Assembly: GCA_964654815.1 (NCBI GenBank)
Contig: CAZZLH010000030.1
Location: forward strand, 1 to 14,976
Length of the DNA stretch: 14,976 nt
Source of the DNA: ZLKRG08 sp964654815
GTDB lineage: Bacteria > Actinomycetota > Actinomycetes > Nanopelagicales > Nanopelagicaceae
Reading direction: 5' to 3'
Part shown: positions 13,831 through 14,976 of the stretch, piece after piece
Position numbering within the stretch: the first letter of the stretch is position 1
How the letters are laid out: each line of letters begins with the position of its first letter
The notes under the pieces: model-generated
What the model was told of the DNA's origin: nothing
The model's input: the letters and a program-made list of their open reading frames with translations, nothing else
Databases searched by the model: none
Made by a program: the position numbers and the translations under genes

Positions 13831-14800
13831 AAATCAAGGTATCTTTCAAAGCCAAATAAGTGTCGGCAAGTCCGGAAGCTGTGGCACGGATAAAGCAAGC
13901 ACCATCCTTGTTGAAAGTCAGAGTATTGCCGGTCAAAGTGCAATTCTTGGTAGATGAGCTGGCATAGCTGACTTTTTCACCAAAATTTGAGTTGGTGGGC
14001 AAGGTGATTGAAGTTCCCTTTCGAACCGCAGTGTTGACACTTATCTTTTGTAACGCTGGATTGAGTCTAAATAAATAATGCGAAGTGACGGCGGTGTACT
14101 GAGAATTTCCTGGAGAGATGACTGCGATATCACAGAATCCACTTCCTTTTAGAATATTCACCTGATTACCAATTACTGAGCAGCCTGCAGATAAAGAGGC
14201 AATGGTTGCGGTAACGCCGGAGCGGGTAGTAACCGCCAGGGTCAAAAGATCCTTATATCTAACTTGATAAGAGGCTGAGGAATTTAGAGTACGGTCATTA
14301 ATGCTTACTTTAATGATGTCAGTCGTAGGGTTTGGTGAAGGTGTTGCACCACCAACAAAGGTAATGGGGATGAATTGATCCTCGCTTCGATCAGCGGTAT
14401 TGGCGTGGTCTAACCGCAGATAGATGCCACAGGCCGCTTTGGTGCAGTCGACCGCGGTTTGGCCGTAGTTGAAAGTTGCCGTTGGCTTGAATTGGATATC
14501 TGCAGTGGGAGCAAATGAAGCGCCAGGTGCAGTTGAAATCCATAGGTGCGCTGCCGGATTACAAAGCTGTGGCCTGGACTCCTCTTTGGCTCTGACACAT
14601 TGCATGAGGTAAAAACCCGAGTTGGTTGGGAAGCCAGTGAGCTTCAGATTAACCACTTGACCCGTAAGCGCCAGGTTATTGAAAGGGCCACCAGTAATAG
14701 TGGTTTTGGCATTTGCGATATTCGGCGCTGCAATTGCAAATAAAAGTGAGGTAAACAAAACTAAATCAAGTAAGAAGATCTTCTTTAATGGCCGTTTCAT
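13817..14800 (-). CDS. Secreted protein with neocarzinostatin-like domain and Ig-like repeats
   Basis: From ATG 14800 the product is 327 residues. It begins with a signal peptide (MKRPLKK, hydrophobic core, cleavage after ANA near residue 31). The first mature domain, about 32-149, looks like the neocarzinostatin family. It has LTGFPTNSGFYLMQC, then Cys68/Cys80 and VDCTKAAC with Cys119/Cys124; the latter five-residue spacing equals that of a neocarzinostatin disulphide, and the domain ends in FIPITF. A proline-rich linker (ATPSPNPTT) leads to two related beta-rich repeats at about 160-236 and 240-327. Each has a C-x-x-x-G-N-x-(V/L) motif followed by a second cysteine about 17 residues on (CSVIGNQV with FCDI; CTLTGNTL with ACFI). 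It probably acts outside the cell in binding or adhesion. Family homology does not imply that it carries an enediyne. TTG 14818 is an in-frame alternative start but would put extra residues before the signal peptide. Confidence 0.8.
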   Translation of the reverse strand: MKRPLKKIFLLDLVLFTSLLFAIAAPNIANAKTTITGGPFNNLALTGQVVNLKLTGFPTNSGFYLMQCVRAKEESRPQLCNPAAHLWISTAPGASFAPTADIQFKPTATFNYGQTAVDCTKAACGIYLRLDHANTADRSEDQFIPITFVGGATPSPNPTTDIIKVSINDRTLNSSASYQVRYKDLLTLAVTTRSGVTATIASLSAGCSVIGNQVNILKGSGFCDIAVISPGNSQYTAVTSHYLFRLNPALQKISVNTAVRKGTSITLPTNSNFGEKVSYASSSTKNCTLTGNTLTFNKDGACFIRATASGLADTYLALKDTLIFKIR

Positions 14801-14859
14801 AAGCCAGAAAGTAGCCAAGGATTAAGCTAGGAAAGTCACAGATAAATCAGATTTGGCTC

Positions 14860-14976
14860 TCAACTAGATTGCGTCAAGTAACTCCTGACTGTCGGAAGCA
14901 ACATAGGCCAAGTCTTGGCAAAGCTTGGATGAAGGGTTAACTGCGCAATCTCATTTATTTCATACCAGCCGATATC
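14860..14976 (-). CDS. C-terminal end of a probable NUDIX hydrolase (5' part beyond window)
   Basis: A minus-strand frame enters at the right edge and continues for 38 codons to TGA at 14862-14860. The residues GWYEINEIAQLTLHPSF followed by AKTWPML match the ending common in actinobacterial NUDIX hydrolases, where a W-x-x-(I/V)-(D/N)-E-(I/V)-x-x-L-x-L-H-P-x-F segment follows the catalytic NUDIX box. The box itself would lie outside the window, so catalytic residues cannot be checked. The gap to the next gene on the same strand is about 60 nt. Identification rests on this short tail only. Confidence 0.6.
   Translation of the reverse strand, partial: DIGWYEINEIAQLTLHPSFAKTWPMLLPTVRSYLTQSS

Noticed and set aside
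14801..14818. TTG 14818 as the start of the secreted protein
   Set aside because: It adds six residues before the positively charged start of the signal peptide and has no ribosome binding site; ATG 14800 gives a standard signal peptide.
14819..14859. Short gap between the secreted-protein gene and the NUDIX tail
   Set aside because: I looked for a promoter, terminator or small gene and saw nothing convincing in these 41 bases.

Overview
The window reads like a compact, low-to-moderate GC actinobacterial genome. Intergenic gaps are short, several gene pairs overlap at start/stop codons, and few starts have a strong Shine-Dalgarno site. There is a DinG/Rad3-type helicase of the mycobacterial size class and a secreted protein with a neocarzinostatin-like domain, a fold mostly known from Actinobacteria. 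A freshwater Nanopelagicales (acI)-like or similar streamlined actinobacterium is a plausible source. That is inference from style and gene content, not a measured placement. No rRNA, tRNA, CRISPR array, insertion sequence or phage gene was seen.

Layout. Positions 1-3357, minus strand: an IclR regulator (2587-3357) and an iron-dependent alcohol dehydrogenase (1439-2578) 8 nt apart, then a DODA/LigB-type dioxygenase (615-1388) with its own promoter carrying a perfect 20-bp palindrome, then a flavin-nucleotide-binding (pyridoxamine-phosphate-oxidase-fold) protein cut by the left edge. Positions 3358-3426: a divergent control region with two GTTG-N9-CAAC elements 21 bp apart. Positions 3427-10861, plus strand: eight tightly packed genes that look like one operon. 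They are permease, ATPase, permease and binding protein of an OpuC/YehWXYZ-type quaternary-amine importer, then a formaldehyde-activating-enzyme (Fae) homologue, a mandelate-racemase-type enolase-superfamily enzyme, a PuuC-like aldehyde dehydrogenase, and a 3-hydroxyisobutyrate-dehydrogenase-like reductase. Positions 10862-10942: a gap with a threefold 14-bp tandem repeat. Positions 10943-13830, plus strand: an EamA/DMT permease overlapping a DinG-family helicase. Positions 13817-14976, minus strand: a secreted neocarzinostatin-like/Ig-like protein converging on the helicase with a 14-nt overlap, and the last 38 codons of a probable NUDIX hydrolase.

How it works together. The IclR protein most likely controls the divergent eight-gene operon and its own operon with the alcohol dehydrogenase. 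The arrangement suggests import of a quaternary ammonium or related zwitterionic compound followed by its catabolism. The enolase-superfamily enzyme would act on a carboxylic acid, the aldehyde dehydrogenase and beta-hydroxyacid dehydrogenase on later carbonyl/hydroxy-acid intermediates, and Fae would handle formaldehyde or another small carbonyl released on the way. No demethylase is visible, so the exact substrate is unknown. This unusual combination is the most interesting part of the window.
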